From Bagarius yarrelli (Eukaryota; Chordata; Actinopteri; Siluriformes; Sisoridae): a stretch of 64,000 nucleotides of DNA. Position 1 is the first letter of the stretch. Every line of letters starts with the position of its first letter. The notes beneath the pieces were generated by a model. That model was not told the origin of the DNA. It saw only the letters and a program-made list of their open reading frames with translations, and did no database searches. Position numbers and translations under genes: made by a program. Where the stretch lies: the NCBI GenBank assembly GCA_005784505.1, contig VCAZ01000008.1, forward strand, positions 3,304,763 to 3,368,762. The letters are read 5' to 3'. This document shows, piece by piece, positions 1 to 11,836 of the stretch.

Positions 1-3000
1 ATTGATTGCAATTTTTGCTATCTCAAACATAAAAACATTCTTATAATGGTAATATTTTATCTACTTAAAGTAGATAGTTAGGTTTGACATTGTTGGCCGC
101 ACCTTTGACTTTTGCTCTCATTGTGCTACCAGTGATGATGCAGTGCTGACATCAATGACATTCATTAATCCTAATTATGCTTCGTTTGATCATTTAAACT
201 GACAAAAGTGCTTTATGCGACACTTTTAGCAGAACATTTCTGGAATCAAAAAACGGATGTTTGAGTCAGCTGTTTTGTCTGTCCAAATATACTGCGCATC
301 TGAATTATGCAAATCAAGAGCTGTCAGCCTACACTTTTACATTTACATTATACACTTTCACCCTATAATGACTACTGAGCAGCCTCATTATGAATCTCTC
401 CACCCTTTCTCCTGAGTCATCTGTGACATTTGTTCTACAGTATGTTTGGCTCTGTTGCTTAGACTGTGACAGTAATTGATTAATGGTTTTGCTAATGGAG
501 GATTGTTTATTTGGTGTGAGTCATTTGCTTCATTTGATGTGTGCATCGATTCACCATTTCTAACATTTATTCAAATAGATCGATTAAAAAACCTCTGAAG
601 TCTCTAAAGGAAAGATAGAACTGTTCAGCTTGTTTGTGCGCGTGGAAAAATAGTTAATAAATCGGAATCGGTAAATGGGTGCTTAAATAAGAAATTTTTA
701 TCACCCACATTGGAAAAGTTTTCCTAACCTCCAGAAAGCCGACATATGTTTACCTGTCAGAGCTTTTCATCTAATCTGATACTCAAGCACTCCAGGCTTC
801 CAGTGAGCTAACTCGTTTGCATCACCGCTATTCTTTACCTGTCTATTTAGGACACAAAATACTTATTTTTGTGAATTTAATAAATTAGGGGATTGTATTC
901 AGCTATTGTGTTCCACGGCAGCAGTATGTGGGGATTAACCGTGTAAAAGATAGCCCTGAGAAGGAATGTTGCTCGGTCTTCATGAGTCAATAGAGGGAGG
1001 CACTAGAATGAAATGTTTGAACACACTGTGCCTGGATCTGCAGCCAACTGCTCAGTCCCTGTTCTCCACAGCCAGGCCACGGTCCATCAAATGCCCATCT
1101 GCAGTCCATCATCTGCTTGGGGGAGAAATCAAAAGCATAACAATTAAATGTGAAGCTGCCTGCCACTCATCATCATGACAGGTGCCTATTTGGGCTGGAA
1201 TATTACTAGTGATGTAATGGTGTCAGACAGTATAAGTGCAGAAGCCAAATTCAAATCAAACGACTGTCAATTCTCGTCAGTTTTGATCTGTTTTTTTAAA
1301 GCAGGTTTAAAGTTTAGTCCATTGTTTAAGTTTGGATGTGTAATCAGTTACAAAACCCTGTGTATCATGGATTTTGTCATTGCTTATCAAGGTCGAACCA
1401 TCGTAAGTGTTTCCTGGAAATACACTATAAGGGAAAAAGGAATGTAGATACCCATAACTGTATTTCATATCATTGCTAAAAAGTTGGAAGTAGAAGAAAC
1501 GGAACACCTACGGGAAGAACTGAAACTCTGACTGCACCCCAGACGTTCTCACCTACCATTAGTGCCTAATCTTACTAATCATTTTGTGGCTAAATGAGCA
1601 AACTGACTCCACAAATGTGCTCCAAAATCTACTCGAAAGCCTTTCCTAAAATTTGAAGGTAATTACAGGATTTAAAAGTTCACACCCTAAAAATCATAAG
1701 CAAAATAAAAGTAAAAGCGCCTTAACATTACTTCAGCATACATTTACAGCAAGCCAGTACTCTAAGGTATTGTCTAAATCAGTCATGGGCTGCACTCATG
1801 TTAATATTAGCAGAAAATAAAGCAATTTCTTTGGCTTCTAAATTGGTCTGAGAGGTAGAGCCATAGATCATCCTAGGTGATAATTAGAGACTAGAGATTT
1901 TCAGTGTGGAACATTGGTGTCTCTCATCAACCATGTTGAAACGGTGGATTTAATCTTAACTTTGACTTGCTCATGGTGTCACACAATAAACTGTATAGAC
2001 CATCTGGACAGCCAAGGTCAATCTGATAAACCGGTCCAGTTAGTCTGGCCAAAGCTTCTAAACTCCAGTTCAGCCCAACTTCATATTTGTTCTTAACTAA
2101 CCTGAAAATGCTTTATAGTTTTACTTTAGGTATTTTTCTTTCCTAGCACAAAATAAATAGGACATAGTGTCCTATAAGTAAAAAAATATACAGGCAGTTA
2201 AAAATACCATTAGACTATTCTACAGGCTATTCTCTGGCAAAACAAATATTACAAAAAATTGTTTTATGCATGAAAAAATAAATTTTAGATGATGTAATAT
2301 GCAAATCTCTAGCAGAGCTATTTCTAAACTACTTCTGCTGATAAATAAGCAGAAATTTGTCCATATCATGCCTAAAAAGCCTCTTCCTCAGTAATAATTT
2401 CCTGTTTGTAAAACTGTTTTATAAAAGCAATATTTTATTCAAAATTATGAGATCATTGAGAATGAGAATATTAGCATAGCTAATATACCCCCAGCACTCA
2501 ACTTTAGAGGTCATGTCTACAGCAAATCACGGCTGTGTATAAAACGCTTTTACTTGTGCAGTATTTCTTAAATAACATATACTAACCTAATTGATTATTC
2601 GACATTAGTTTTAATGTAAAACTCCAGGTAACTAACAGCTAAGCTAGTAAATATTTGGTTGAACTGCCTAGAGACTGTGTTAGAGGCCTCTGTCTGACAT
2701 TAAGTGCCTATCAAACCTGTCAGTACAAAACAAGTCAGGTGTTAAATCAGGGTTGAATTCACATAATTGTTTTCATTTCACTGAGGAAATGGCCCGTGGG
2801 GTAGGATATTTTCCGTGTTTACTTATTTAAGTTTTGTAACACCTGCCAGTAAGGAATTTCAGCGCAGTGTATCATTATCATCTGAAAACGCTGGAGATTA
2901 CAGCAAGCCTGATCTTTCTTGTGTGACATGCAAGCAAGAACGTACTTTAGCTAAAGCTAAATGCATGTGTCAAATTCTGACCGGCGTAAGTAAAATATAT

Positions 3001-3060
3001 ACAATTTACTGTGTACTGAACTCTTTGGGGTTAAATGCTTAAAATGCTTCAACTGTTTCC
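1..3060. other. 3' flanking sequence, AT-rich, no gene seen
   Basis: Open frames are at most 90 codons without domain signal. No clear SINE or satellite. Distal 3' flank of slit3. Confidence 0.6.
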
Positions 3061-3076
3061 GCAATCCATGCAATAT

Positions 3077-3163
3077 ATAAACAGACAGAGCATTAGCACA
3101 TAGCAAAAAGCACAAAGCAGGGAAAAACTTTTGTATGCCATATATAATGCTCTGTCTGTTTAT
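3077..3163. repeat. 19-bp inverted repeat with 49-nt loop
   Basis: Arms 3077-3095 and 3145-3163 are perfectly complementary (core AACAGACAGAGCATTA). It may be a small hairpin element or the ends of a tiny MITE. Confidence 0.75.
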
Positions 3164-3810
3164 TCACATGCAGTCACAAAACAACTGTATGTTTTTCCAC
3201 AGTTTAGTCTATGGATCATATCATTTTTATGTTTTGTGGTGACGTTTTTTAGCATAATTTTAAAAATCATTTATTTTTTGAAGATGCTTTTAGAACAAGA
3301 TTGTATATTAGCTAATAAAACTAAAATCTTGGTCAAAAAAATGGTCAAAAAGATAAAATATAAAAATCAAATCTTCAGTAAATGTTAAACGCTTGTATTT
3401 TTGGGATACGCTGAATGGATACTAAAACACAATCTAAACAAAGCACTAAGGTAATGATTATTGTTATTCATTCTGTAAACGATGCATAAAGACAACAATG
3501 GAAACTTTCATTCCAGCCTGCACTGAAGAATTCCACTCGAGAAAAGTCTTCCATTCTTTACTAATCATATAATTTTTCTCATCCTGTCATCTTTTCTTAT
3601 TATAGTTATATAGCCTATATTTCCTAAAAGTTTGAGTACACATTACCAGCACACACATTAGTGCATCTTTCCCAAAATATTGTTATAAAGCTTAAGCACT
3701 ACAGTGTCTTTCTAGCTTGTATCATTAATTTATTTCTTCAACCACGTTCGAGCATGACAATGCCCCTGTGCAAAAAGCCCCTGACCTTCATGAGGACAAT
3801 AAAATAAGTT

Positions 3811-3975
3811 ACATTTACCAGACACTCTTATTCAGAGCAACTTACATTTATCTAATCTATACAACTGAGCATTCAGGGCCTTGCTTAGGTGCCCAACAGT
3901 CATGGCTTGGTGGAACTGAACCCACAATCTTCAGGTTGGTAGTCCAACACCTTAACCATGAGCCAACTTTTCCTT
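3811..3975 (-). mobile_element. V-SINE-like SINE copy
   Basis: Read on the minus strand, it carries the tRNA-like head (TGGCTCATGGTTAAGGTGTT), a B-box-like stretch, the CCTTGCTCAGGG-like core and the GTTGCTCTGAATAAGAGTGT tail. Degenerate, no open reading frame. Confidence 0.8.
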
Positions 3976-4123
3976 TACTGTACGATTCTCTAGTCCTAAT
4001 TAACTTCTGCAAGATTAAAATAAACTAATAGACATAATAGTTATATAATGTTAATACATATTAACACTGCAATTTTACATATATTGTTATAAAATGCTTC
4101 TTGTTTTTTAAGTTTTATTGTAT

Positions 4124-4297
4124 TACATTTACAGCATTTGGTAGACGCTTTTACTCAGAGCAACTTACATTTGTTTTATTTATACAACTGAGCTTGCTTA
4201 AGAGCCCAGCAGTGATAACTTGGCAGTGCTAGGAATCAAACCTACAAACTTCTATTTAGCAGTCATACGCCTTAACCACTAAGCTACCACCTCCCCT
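4124..4297 (-). mobile_element. V-SINE-like SINE copy
   Basis: Minus-strand copy with tail (TACATTTACAGCATTTGG on the plus strand) and head (CTTAACCACTAAGCTACCAC on the plus strand). It lies 150 bp from the previous copy and has the same orientation. Confidence 0.8.
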
Positions 4298-5149
4298 AAA
4301 AGCTTTTTTGCGGTACTATAAATAAGTTTTACAAATTGTGAGTTGTAGGACAATGCTGTGAATAACAAACTGTGTCATTTAGCCAGCTTTACTAACTCTG
4401 AGAAGTTTACTATGAATGGTCTTAGCTAAAGTCATAAAGACATATCACAGGATCTACAAGCTTAACAAAAATATAGGTCTAAATGTAAATCGCATCATAA
4501 AGAAAACAAACATATAATATATATTGCATATTTATTATTTGTTGAAGTGAGTTTATTGTATTTAAGTCATTCACTGAATAAACTATAAACTGTTTATTAG
4601 CATGCTCAAATCACGCTGTGTTAAAAACTTTTAAAACATTATAGTTTTTAAAATTCCAAAGTGGCAAATATTGCACTTGTGTCGTGGCTAGAGATAGCCC
4701 CTGAGGCAAAGTGCCCCATGCAGACTTGTGCTTTATTGGAAAGGGGCCCAGAATAATCCAGTTTGCATGTGTCAAGAGCTTAGCGAGGTTCATGGGAAAA
4801 GAAAGCCCTGCGGGTTTTAGCTGTCAGTACGGCAGGCCAAACCCTCATTTCAACAGAGCGTAAATTGAAGTTAAATAACCTGATTAATCCCACTAGACCC
4901 AGTCTCCAACCCCCAACCCCACAAGCGTCCCCCCAATTCTTTTTTTTTTTTTTTGGGAGAAATTTAGAAATCTTTTACTCGCCTTAATTTGTGTGTATTT
5001 TTGAGATTATATGAACCAGCTGCGTCAACAGTCTTTCAAACATTTCTTCCTGGTGAACTTCCTGGAATTGGTATCATAAATACTTAAATACCTGACATGT
5101 AAAACGATATCTCTGAAAAAAAAAAATAGAACTGTATAGCAGCTCTCTG

Positions 5150-5400
5150 GGTAAGATATATGATGCAAAGGGACTGTGCTGCTATTCAAATTAATAGCTC
5201 CTGGCTATGCATTCAACTCATTCCTCATTGGCTATTCATGAGTGCAGTGAATTTTTAAAGGCTTTGTTCGATCCCCATCGCCAGGAGCTATTTTTGAAAA
5301 AGCTGCGGCCTGACAGACAGCTCTTTCATGATCTTTTGTCACTTGACTCTGCTATAGCATGACCACTTGTGATGTGATGCCACACATCTCTACAGCAACT
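5150..5400. other. Non-repetitive stretch with inverted 13-mer; possible conserved element
   Basis: AATAGCTCCTGGC (5193-5205) and its exact inverse GCCAGGAGCTATT (5280-5292) frame ATGCATTCAACTCATTCCTC and TTGGCTATTCATGAGTGC. No repeat family or coding signal is seen. It is a candidate conserved noncoding element of the slit3 3' flank. Confidence 0.3.
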
Positions 5401-5884
5401 GTCCACATGCTTCTCAGGTTCCAGTTTAAGCTTTGTAGTGAATAGATATTCGGAACACATTATGCTAATTTGTAAACGGTACAGATCAAATTTACTCCGT
5501 GAGTATTTAGTAATTTCATAAGTTTTTGCTTTACTAATAAAAACATGTACCTGTCACTGAGCTCAGAGCTTGATGTTGGCCGAGACGCATCATCGCTAAT
5601 ACGCAGCACAGGCAGCATCCTTGCAACTGCCAATGACGTGCTACGGAAACTATTTGTAAATGAGAGAAAGTCCAAAGGCAATTCTGCACTCAGGGCGGAG
5701 GGCCGTTTCTTTGTGGACCATAATAGTTGCTTTGTAGTCTTATCAAGATGCATGTCGAATTCCACAGAAGCCTATCAGTGATGCCTATCAGCATCAAGAG
5801 TGTGCCAGTCTTCCAGACATAAAGTAAATATTGTGTAAGGCAATTTTAGGCATTTTTACATCTGCACAGTTGCTTCATTTTGTT

Positions 5885-6100
5885 TATTCATTCATTCATT
5901 TTGTATACCCGCTTATTCCCTTATTCACAGGGATTCACTGCTCACTTGTATGGGCAATTTAGAATCACCAATCAACCTAACCTGGACTGTGGGAGTTAAC
6001 CGGAGTACCCGGAGTAAACCCATGCAAGCACGGGGACAACATGCAAACTCCACACAGAAAGGCCCCTGCCTGGGAATTGAACCCGGGCCTTCCTGCTGTC
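5885..6100 (-). mobile_element. DANA/HE1-like SINE copy
   Basis: Read on the minus strand it gives the teleost DANA/HE1 segments GTGTGGAGTTTGCATGTTGT, GGTTTACTCCGGGTACTCCG and a tRNA-like head with GGTTCAATTCCC. The 3' end is a short ATTC/ATGA repeat at 5885-5900. Family assignment is from memory. Confidence 0.75.
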
Positions 6101-8422
6101 AGAAATGTACACCAAAAACATCACAGTTTGACAAAATATTTCCTTTTTCCACTTCTGTCCATCGCACAAACTCTTCGATCTGACTCATAAATCATTAATC
6201 TAACTGTTCAGACATGAAGCACCTCCAACATCTAATCACTGCACTGTTATGACACAAACAATATTGGAAACCAATAAGACAAAGGCCTCTTTTATTGTAT
6301 TTTGAGGGGGAGAGTTTGACATCCATTCCGTCACGGAATGTTTGTCTTATTATTCAGATTGCCTAATGGCATGACGAATTTAGATTACAAAATCAGAATG
6401 AATAGGACAACACCCACTCTGACAAAAAAATGGTCTTTCTGGTTGGCATCCTATTATGTCTAGCTACAGGAAAGGAGCAAGTTTGGTATAAAAGTCAATA
6501 CCATGAACCAATTCCTGAATCAATACCGTATGACATTGGAAGTCATATGGGTTTAGCCTATAATTACCATTACCAGCCATAATCCGTTTACTGAATGCCT
6601 TAGGATTTATTCCCAGGAGTTCATAAGCGACTCTGGATTGTTGATTTGCATGCTTTGGATTAGGAAAGGCAGCCGGGCAAACAAACCAGATCCCAGGTTT
6701 AATATCTATAAGGTATAGTATACATCTGAAGCGCCTTACAGGCTGGAAAAAAGGCACAATTTAAAGACAATGGAGATTTATTCTTGTCTGAGGAGCCATA
6801 CATAATCCATGTTTTTTTTCTTTTCGCTTAGAGAACAATGCAGTGCTGAGAAGCTGCATGCCATGAGTCACTGCGAGAGGCTTTGTCTCATTGACTGAGT
6901 GCGTCATGGCTTGTCTGATGCACTTCAAAGCCCAAGCGAACTAAATATTTACTCAATAAAAGAACTACATCTTCCTCACGTGCCTGGAATAACAGCAGTG
7001 AAAAATATTAGTGCCTGTTTCTGTAACAGAACAATGAATAATTAGGAAACAAAGAAGAGCTTGTACCGGTATGTGCTTAGTCTTCCTGCACTTAAGTCAT
7101 TTTGTAAAAGGTGCGGCCAACAACAATAAAACCTGCTTTATATAATGAGATCATGTGACGTGACGAGGTCACAGGGATGGTAAACTCTTTCATCACCGCC
7201 AAAATACTGCACCCTTCACTATACATGGCAGCATGATAGTAATAATAAATAAGCCCTTTATCATCAAGATCTCTTGCTATGCTGGCAGTGTGACTATTCT
7301 ACTATTAGAAAAAAATCTGTGACAGATGTAATGACAGGGTACTGATTTAATTTATTACTGATTAGTTTATAGACTGGATATTTCTTAATATCAACTAATC
7401 AGATGAAAAACATTATATTTCAGTATAGTTTCAAAAGCTGTTTTGTAAAGTTCATCCAACAATTCCATATTTAAAAGTTTCTTTTATTCTCCGAAATGAC
7501 AAAAATAAAACATGAAACACTTCTATTAAACTTTCACCTTCGATCCACAAGCTTGATTTTTCTTTCCAAACAGGCAGCGGTAAAGGTAATCAAGATAATT
7601 TGGACCAATCAACGTTTTCGTTTCCTCCCATAGATGTTCTTGAAAAAGAGACAATGTGATGTGGGCCAATCAGCAGGGGACTGATGCAGTGGAGCCGCAG
7701 ACGCATCTTAGTGTGGATGGCAAGATGTTCATACTTTCCCAGCAAGCAGCAGGGGACGTTCCCTTAAAGCCACCATCCTCAGCAGGAAGCTAATTACTCT
7801 TTCTATGCATGGAATTATGGGGTGTGTAAAAACACCTGACACTGTTCTAGAGGCACTGAGAAAAGTAGAGCAGTGGCCACAGATCACTGAAGATAGACTA
7901 AGCACATATTGTCAACTCCAAAGATCTCAAACTACACAAAATTAAATAGTATAAAACTTAAAAGTTGTATTATTAGTTTGATAACACACAAGTTTGGTTA
8001 TATGGTGAATATATTAAAACATTAGTGAACATCTGTTTATAACGTCTTCTTGAACATCTTTCCTAGACTTCATTCTTCATTCATTTTATGAAAACCGTTA
8101 GCACTTATTTGCTGTTGAAATGTCTTCCAAAATAGGGGGTTTCCACTAGATTTTGGTTGTTTTACCTGTCAGTCACATGTCCTCCTGGGCAAGCCATAGC
8201 CATTTAAAGCGGCTGTCTGAAAGTCTGGCTATGTGAGACTAGATTAGGCACTGATGTCAAGTAGTGGTCCTGAAGCACAGTTAGCATTTCAGTTTAACCC
8301 AAAACTGTTTGGGTTGAGGTTAAGATCTTCTGCTCGAACCTTGACATTGTCATGCTGGACGTTGGATGTTTGGGCTTCCTATTTTCAGTAAAGGGAAATT
8401 ATAGCACTACAGCATGCGGTGC
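6101..8422. other. 3' flanking sequence, no gene seen
   Basis: Mostly unique sequence. Around 8137-8400 weak remnants of the Tc1-like family occur (CACTGATGTCAAGTAGTGGT, GTTTGGGTTGAGGTTAAGAT). Nothing coding. Confidence 0.5.
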
Positions 8423-8609
8423 AAGCGGTGGCTCATGGTTAAGGTGTTGGATTACCAACCCAAAAGTTATGGGTTTGATTCCCAGCTGCTCCACTGCTCC
8501 ACTACTGGGTCCCTGAGCAAGGCCCTTAACCTCCAATTGCTCAGTTGTATAAATAAGATAAATGTAAGTCGCTCAGGATAAAAGCATCTGCCAAATGCTG
8601 TAAATGTAA
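8423..8609 (+). mobile_element. V-SINE-like SINE copy
   Basis: Plus-strand, near full length: head GGTGGCTCATGGTTAAGGTG, B box GGGTTTGATTCCC, core GTCCCTGAGCAAGGCCCTTA, tail GTCGCTCAGGATAAAAGC and TAAATGTAA. Confidence 0.85.
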
Positions 8610-9234
8610 GGATATTTGGATAGCAGTTGTGTGCTTCCAAAGCCTACAAATGGTTCTTATATCCCGGTGTCCACAAGAATTTGTTGTTATAGTGGATATT
8701 ATAGTGTATATCGATAAAATGTAAACATACAGTGTTTAATAATTCTAGTCTATCAGATTAACCTTTTTCAAGCAAGCAAACCTGAAATTTATGTTCTTAG
8801 CTGACAGAAGCTGTTGTAGTCCACCCACCGCAAGATTTACACAATTCACCACAGTTAATTTAATAGTTTTAAACTAACCTTACTAAGCTTTCTATTCTCT
8901 TTTGCACCACATTTGTACTGCTTTTTCCCCTGCAGGTTGGAGACGTCTGCATTTCAAGACAACAAACAAATTTTAATGTTTGTAAGTAAATGAATATAAA
9001 ATAAAACCAAGTTTACAGGGATTGAAATCAATTCCATTTAATTCAGGTTTCATTTTATTTCTGTATTCTTTTAACAATAGATATAGTCTCAAAGTAGCTT
9101 TACGGGCAATCTGAAAAGTTTGTGCATAAAAGATGAAAAAGTTCAGTCTTAATTTCAGATTTATATTTATTCAGAACAGGAAATCCTCTCTGACCTTTTA
9201 TTGTTTTGTTTTGAACTGGGGCGCCGTGTTTGGT

Positions 9235-9239
9235 TTATA

Positions 9240-9325
<86 letters not shown>
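9235..9325. repeat. (AT)n microsatellite
   Basis: About 91 bp of nearly pure AT dinucleotides in the 3' flanking region of slit3. Confidence 0.97.
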
Positions 9326-9327
<2 letters not shown>

Positions 9328-9733
9328 ATCATTGCAATAACTATCATCATGATTTTTTTTTCAGCCTATTGTATTCAACATTACAATTCCTCAAAAGCTG
9401 ACAGAATGAATATTAATTAGGGCAAATACTATATCGACATGTTTTAAAAGCTTTCTTCTAATGGTAAAACTGTAGGCTGGGTCGTTAATTCTGAAATCAA
9501 TTTTAAAGTTCATGGAAAGGCCTGTAAAAAGGTCAGTAATTCTGGACCTCCTCCTGAACTGAAACCGGTTCCAGCACATTAATAGCTGTATCAGTTCTTG
9601 CTAAGGTAACACTGACATTTACCACAATGCCTTGGTCTGCACACAGTAAGTCGGTTGGAGGCGTCTGCATTTCGACTAAATAATCTAATTTTTAATATAT
9701 GTAAACGAATGAATATAAAATAAAGTAATCGAA

Positions 9734-9880
9734 TTACATTTTTCTTTTTCATACAACTGAGCAGCTGGGGGTTAAGGGTCTGCTCGGTGGCTCAACAGTA
9801 GAAACTTTGTGGTGCTGGAAATAGAACCCTGATCTTTCAATTAGCAGTCCAACACCTTAACCACTGGGCTACCACTTCCT
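9734..9880 (-). mobile_element. V-SINE-like SINE copy, truncated tail
   Basis: Minus-strand copy with the tRNA-like head at 9840-9880 and the core. The tail domain next to ACAACTGAGCAGC is missing or lost. Confidence 0.75.
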
Positions 9881-10441
9881 AACAAAGGATACAGCCTCAG
9901 AGGAACTTTACAGCAATCTGAATAGTTCTGAATAAAGTTAAAATAAGTTAAAGTCAGTTCGCATCACCGACCGGCAAAGTTTCATATCGTTATCCAGAAA
10001 AAATACGCAAGAGTTGTATAAAAAATACACACACCACACAAGAAGAGAAGATATGACACTTGGCTGGCACTTGTATGAGGTAATATATGACAGCAGTATT
10101 TATTGCAAATATTACATCATACATCACTTGGCCTGTGTGTAACTCTTACTACCCTGGGTGGGTAGAAGGGGTAAAGCAGAACACCGAAAGAGAAACATTA
10201 CCAGAGGAATATTACAGCAAACACAAATGGATGTATGGTGTGACAACACTGTAAAGAGCTAAAAAAAACATACACATATATAAAGAAAAATAAGCTGTGT
10301 TTAACGAGAGCTCGGTGTGTAGTGTCTTAATGCTCTTTGTTAAAACAGGACATCACAAAGTTATGCAATCAGGCATTTATGTAATCATACAGTAATGTAC
10401 AAGAGGCAACCTAGTTTTTACTCCTTCTCTCTCTTTGTCAA

Positions 10442-10442
<1 letters not shown>

Positions 10443-10479
<37 letters not shown>
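10443..10479. repeat. (CA)n microsatellite
   Basis: Perfect CA run of about 37 bp. Confidence 0.97.
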
Positions 10480-10481
<2 letters not shown>

Positions 10482-10714
10482 GCAAACATCAGTTGCATCT
10501 CCCTGTATCCAGATTCATTATCTTTCCCTCTTCAAAGTCGACACTCATAGGACACACGTTACATAATGTATGACATCTAAAAAAAGAAAGTCGTTTATTT
10601 TCATTCGAGCTCAGATTAGAGAATTGATGATTCATAACACTGCATAGTAAAATTTCTGCTAGACTGGTCTGGGAGCCGAGGAGGTGGAAAAGCTGTAATG
10701 CATTTACTGTCTAC

Positions 10715-11395
10715 TCCAGTGGTGTGCAGTGAGAGCCAGCGAGGGTCTTCTCTGCTGCCTAAACACTAGCAGAAGCTGACCTACATTTACAACCTAAATT
10801 CTCATATGTGTTACATTAAATTGTATTAAGTTATTCAACCCTTTATTTTCTTCACTTCATAGTGTTTCTCTTGCTGCACTGCTTCCAGTACGTGTATGTG
10901 AATGTTAGATTTTTTTGTCCTATTGGATTTCAGTTTCTATGTGCTGTCATGTTAATCTAATCTGCCAAACCCTTCAGAATCAGTAGTGCTGCCCATGGAA
11001 CTTAAACTAAATTAGCAGTGACAGATTGCTAATTGGTTAATATTATTGAACACTCTTTCTTTAACCAATCAGATTTCACATTTGAGTCTCTAGAGCCAGC
11101 TAGCTGGCCCACAATAACGGCAGCATTTTTCCGTCCTCTGATTAGTTAATTAGAGTAAAACTCTTACAGAAACACCTCTGTACAGGTGAAGTAGAATTAT
11201 TATGCCCAGACTGGCTAACGGAGGAGGAGAAATTGACTTGGTCTGGGACATACTCGAAAATCTGTTTTCAAGGCGGATTTTTCCCGAAAAAAGACATTGT
11301 AAGGAATGTTTAGCTAACCCCGAGACAACTAGCTTGTCTCAGCTTGGGAAAGAGTGCAGACGATTGGTAACATTGGCTCAAAGCCTCTAAATGTA
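10715..11395 (+). mobile_element. hAT/ZMYM-like transposase N-terminal fragment
   Basis: A short open stretch at 11202-11390 contains DILENLFSRRIFPEKRHCKE and TTSLSQLGK. This resembles the start of hAT-like/ZMYM1-like transposases (FSxRTFxEK...GRPTP..LxxLxQxGK), where a zinc-finger TTF-type domain would follow. The domain itself is not present, and the sequence is frameshifted. The upstream 480 bp (GTGAGAGCCAGCGAGGGTCT) may belong to the same element. Confidence 0.4.
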
Positions 11396-11540
11396 TTATA
11401 TATTTTATTTATATCTTTAATGTTTTTGTCATGTTAATAGATAAATACTGATTCTTATAATTATCTTTGATTGATTGTGTAAAGCTGCTTTAAGAAAATG
11501 ACCATTTTAAAAAGTGCTATGCAAATAAAATTGAATTGAA
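11395..11540 (+). repeat. 3' end of a dispersed repeat (AATAAAATTGAATTGAA tail)
   Basis: The stretch TGTAAAGCTGCTTTAAGAAA and AAAGTGCTATGCAAATAAAA followed by TTGAATTGAA resembles a tail often seen in ostariophysan non-LTR-type repeats. The family is not certain. Confidence 0.5.
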
Positions 11541-11645
11541 CGGCTCTAGGTGATGTATGTGGCACAGTTGTTTGGTTTGGAGTCCTAACAGGGCTTCCTG
11601 CTTTAATAAAAGTTGGTTCTCTCTCAATACATAAAATGCCAATAC

Positions 11646-11836
11646 GTGGGGAAGTGGTGGCTCATGGTTAAGGTGTTGGATTACCAACCTGAAGATTGTG
11701 GGTTTGATTCCCAGCTGCACCAAGCCACCACTGCTGGGTCCCTGAGCAAGACCCTTAACCCCCAATTGTTCAGTTCTATAAATGAGATAAATGTAAGTCG
11801 CTCTGGATAAGAGCGTCTACCAAACGCTGTAAATGT
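11646..11836 (+). mobile_element. V-SINE-like SINE copy, nearly intact
   Basis: Head GTGGTGGCTCATGGTTAAGG, B box GGGTTTGATTCCCAG, core TCCCTGAGCAAGACCCTTAA, tail GTCGCTCTGGATAAGAGCGT. It is one of the least diverged copies in the window. Confidence 0.88.

Noticed and set aside
3131..3388. 85-codon open frame with hydrophobic stretch
   Set aside because: AT-rich sequence giving Ile/Leu/Phe/Lys by composition, without start context or homology.
5460..5781. Overlapping open frames of 101 (minus) and 78 (plus) codons
   Set aside because: Neither has a domain or splice context. Kept only as part of a possible noncoding element.
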